Both the position numbers and the translations under genes were made by a program. Of a stretch of DNA of 64,000 nt, positions 62,771 to 64,000 are shown piece after piece. Position 1 is the stretch's first letter, and each line of letters opens with the position of its first letter. The stretch comes from Janthinobacterium sp. (GTDB lineage: Bacteria; Pseudomonadota; Gammaproteobacteria; Burkholderiales; Burkholderiaceae_D): NCBI RefSeq assembly GCF_009923995.1, contig NZ_RFSK01000013.1:46691-110690 (forward strand), read 5' to 3'. The notes below the pieces were generated by a model. That model searched no databases. It saw nothing but the letters and a program-made list of their open reading frames with translations, and was not told the origin of the DNA.

Positions 62771-64000
62771 GCGTGCACGCGCACCGGGGGGCGCGCCTGG
62801 ACCGCGTCTCCGTCGTGCTGGCCCTCAGCGTGGGCCTGACCCTTGCCGTCACCGCGCTGCTGCTGGTGTTTGCCGTGCTGTTTTACCAGTCCGAACGCGA
62901 CCAGCGCTGGCAGCAGCTGCACCGCAGCCTGTCCCTCAGCGCGGACCAGCTGGCCGTGGCCATCGAGCTGCCCCTGTGGAACCTCGATGAACGGCAGATG
63001 CTGGCCATAATGCGCAGCACCCTGGGCAACGGCGAACTGGTGGCCAGCACCCTGGCGCCGGGCATCGGCAAGGAGGCGCTGGTCCTGCGCCGCACTGCGG
63101 CGGGCGGTTTCGAGACGCTGTCCGCGCCGCCCGGCGATGCCGGCCTGCTGGTGCAGCGGCGCGCGGTGACGATGGGCGGACAGGCCATCGGCAGCGTCGC
63201 CGTGTACGCCACGCCGGCCCTGCTGCATGCGCAGCTGCGCCAGCGCGCGCGCGACGACCGCGCGGCGGCGAGCTTCTACACCACGGCACTGGCGCAGGCG
63301 CCGGTAAGCGGCGTTCCGCGCGGCATGGAAGGCATGGCAGCCGCCGCGCAGGCGTTCATGAGCGAGGCTCAGGGGTCGTTTCGGCGCCATCTCGATGCGG
63401 TGATGGCGGGTGGGCTTTCTCCGGCGATGGAAGAGGCACTCGGCCTGCTGCGCGGCACGCGGGAGATCGATCTGCAGCAACCCTCGCTGTTTTACTATCC
63501 CGGTCTGCCGCAGCGGCGGTTCTATGATCCGGCGGAGTTTGGCTGGATGCAGGCCGTGCTGGATCTGCTGCCCGCGATGCAGGCAGAGCTTGCCGCGGTG
63601 GTGGCCGAGGAGGCGGCGGACACGTTCGCGCCCTATGTCACGGCTACGCAGGACCGGCCTGCGCCGAACAACCCTCTGCTGGGTGATCCGGCGTGGGGTG
63701 CGTTCTACTTCTGGAAGGATGGCGCTGCAGTTTCAGGCAATGCGGCCCGCTGCCCGGCGACGATGGCGGCGCTGGCGTTCGCGCCCATGCCGATGATTCC
63801 CGGCCGCGCGCCGAATGCCCTGTGGTCACGGCTGAAGCCCGGTACGCACATTGCGCCGCATACGGGCATGCTCAACACGCGCCTGATCTGCCACGTGCCC
63901 ATCCGCACGGCGCCAGACTGCACGCTGCGCGTGGGCAGCGAGACGCGCAGCGTGCAGTCTGGCGCCGTGCGGATGGGCACGTGGCAGATCAGGCGCGTGT
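62767..64000 (+). CDS. Partial gene: membrane sensor N-terminus joined in frame to Asp/Asn beta-hydroxylase
   Basis: Open to the window end. Residues 1 to about 158 are a membrane sensor N-terminus: TM helix (VSVVLALSVGLTLAVTALLL) and a periplasmic part with AIELPLWNLDERQMLAIMRS, as expected for a kinase or cyclase partner of the preceding hybrid kinase (ATGA overlap). From about residue 162 the protein becomes an aspartyl/asparaginyl beta-hydroxylase-like chain typical of sphingomonads (FYYPGLPQRRFYDPAEFGWM, LKPGTHIAPHTGMLNTRLIC, CTLRVGSETR). The switch falls at a CG-repeat near 63245. After 63943 the frame reads a reverse-complement copy of preceding DNA. Either a fused gene or, more likely, a chimeric join. 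Confidence 0.6.
   Translation, partial: MSVHAHRGARLDRVSVVLALSVGLTLAVTALLLVFAVLFYQSERDQRWQQLHRSLSLSADQLAVAIELPLWNLDERQMLAIMRSTLGNGELVASTLAPGIGKEALVLRRTAAGGFETLSAPPGDAGLLVQRRAVTMGGQAIGSVAVYATPALLHAQLRQRARDDRAAASFYTTALAQAPVSGVPRGMEGMAAAAQAFMSEAQGSFRRHLDAVMAGGLSPAMEEALGLLRGTREIDLQQPSLFYYPGLPQRRFYDPAEFGWMQAVLDLLPAMQAELAAVVAEEAADTFAPYVTATQDRPAPNNPLLGDPAWGAFYFWKDGAAVSGNAARCPATMAALAFAPMPMIPGRAPNALWSRLKPGTHIAPHTGMLNTRLICHVPIRTAPDCTLRVGSETRSVQSGAVRMGTWQIRRV
63875..64000. repeat. 58-bp perfect inverted repeat with 10-base loop at the window end
   Basis: Bases 63875-63932 are exactly the reverse complement of 63943-64000, around the loop GGGCAGCGAG. The left arm is the natural beta-hydroxylase coding sequence; the right arm has no independent meaning. 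Typical of a fold-back artefact at a contig end. Confidence 0.97.

Overview
The window is GC-rich (about 65%) bacterial DNA. The protein families, codon choice and gene content fit a betaproteobacterium of the Oxalobacteraceae, most like Janthinobacterium, Duganella or Massilia; this is inferred from protein character, not from a search. It carries no ribosomal or core-replication genes. It looks like ordinary chromosome dominated by signalling, envelope and accessory functions.

Layout. 1-2081: end of a copper-type efflux operon (TolC-like protein, multicopper oxidase). 2313-10526: chemoreceptor, envelope proteins, type II NADH dehydrogenase, a solitary soluble histidine kinase and a response-regulator diguanylate cyclase. 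10845-15616: hybrid kinase, then three identical tRNA-Arg(ACG) genes with a secreted beta-helix gene between copies 2 and 3. 15672-18875: AraC regulator divergent from a PhyH-type dioxygenase and an FMN alpha-hydroxyacid oxidase, a possible alpha-oxidation module. 18872-26960: small enzymes, a membrane protease coupled to a diguanylate cyclase, tandem acetyltransferases, and a LysR/2-hydroxyacid dehydrogenase operon. 27109-34400: a small secreted protein coupled to an alpha/beta-hydrolase that lacks its nucleophile, then a complete RND efflux operon. 34574-41920: fasciclin protein, five Ala/Lys-rich secreted proteins (Asr-like in composition, four built on an 11-residue repeat), a serine hydrolase, and a Fur-controlled siderophore receptor with a PepSY protein. 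42157-48931: LigD and Ku of bacterial non-homologous end joining, with a hybrid kinase between them. 49058-52527: TetR regulator, SulP transporter and a chain of small overlapping genes including an Imm1-like protein. 53082-59535: part of a type VI secretion locus (tssK, tssF, tssG, PAAR) with a Tli4-type immunity gene and the remains of a vgrG-like gene and a lipase effector. 59651-64000: a periplasmic-binding-domain hybrid kinase, then a membrane sensor gene that changes abruptly into an aspartyl/asparaginyl beta-hydroxylase and ends in a 58-bp perfect fold-back.

Most notable points: the repeat-built secreted protein family and its duplicated promoters with TGTAA-N5-TGTAA elements; the eroded VgrG/effector/immunity locus; the pseudo-hydrolase beside the efflux pump; a possible internal translation start at the LigD polymerase domain; and the chimeric, palindromic right end, which may be an assembly artefact.
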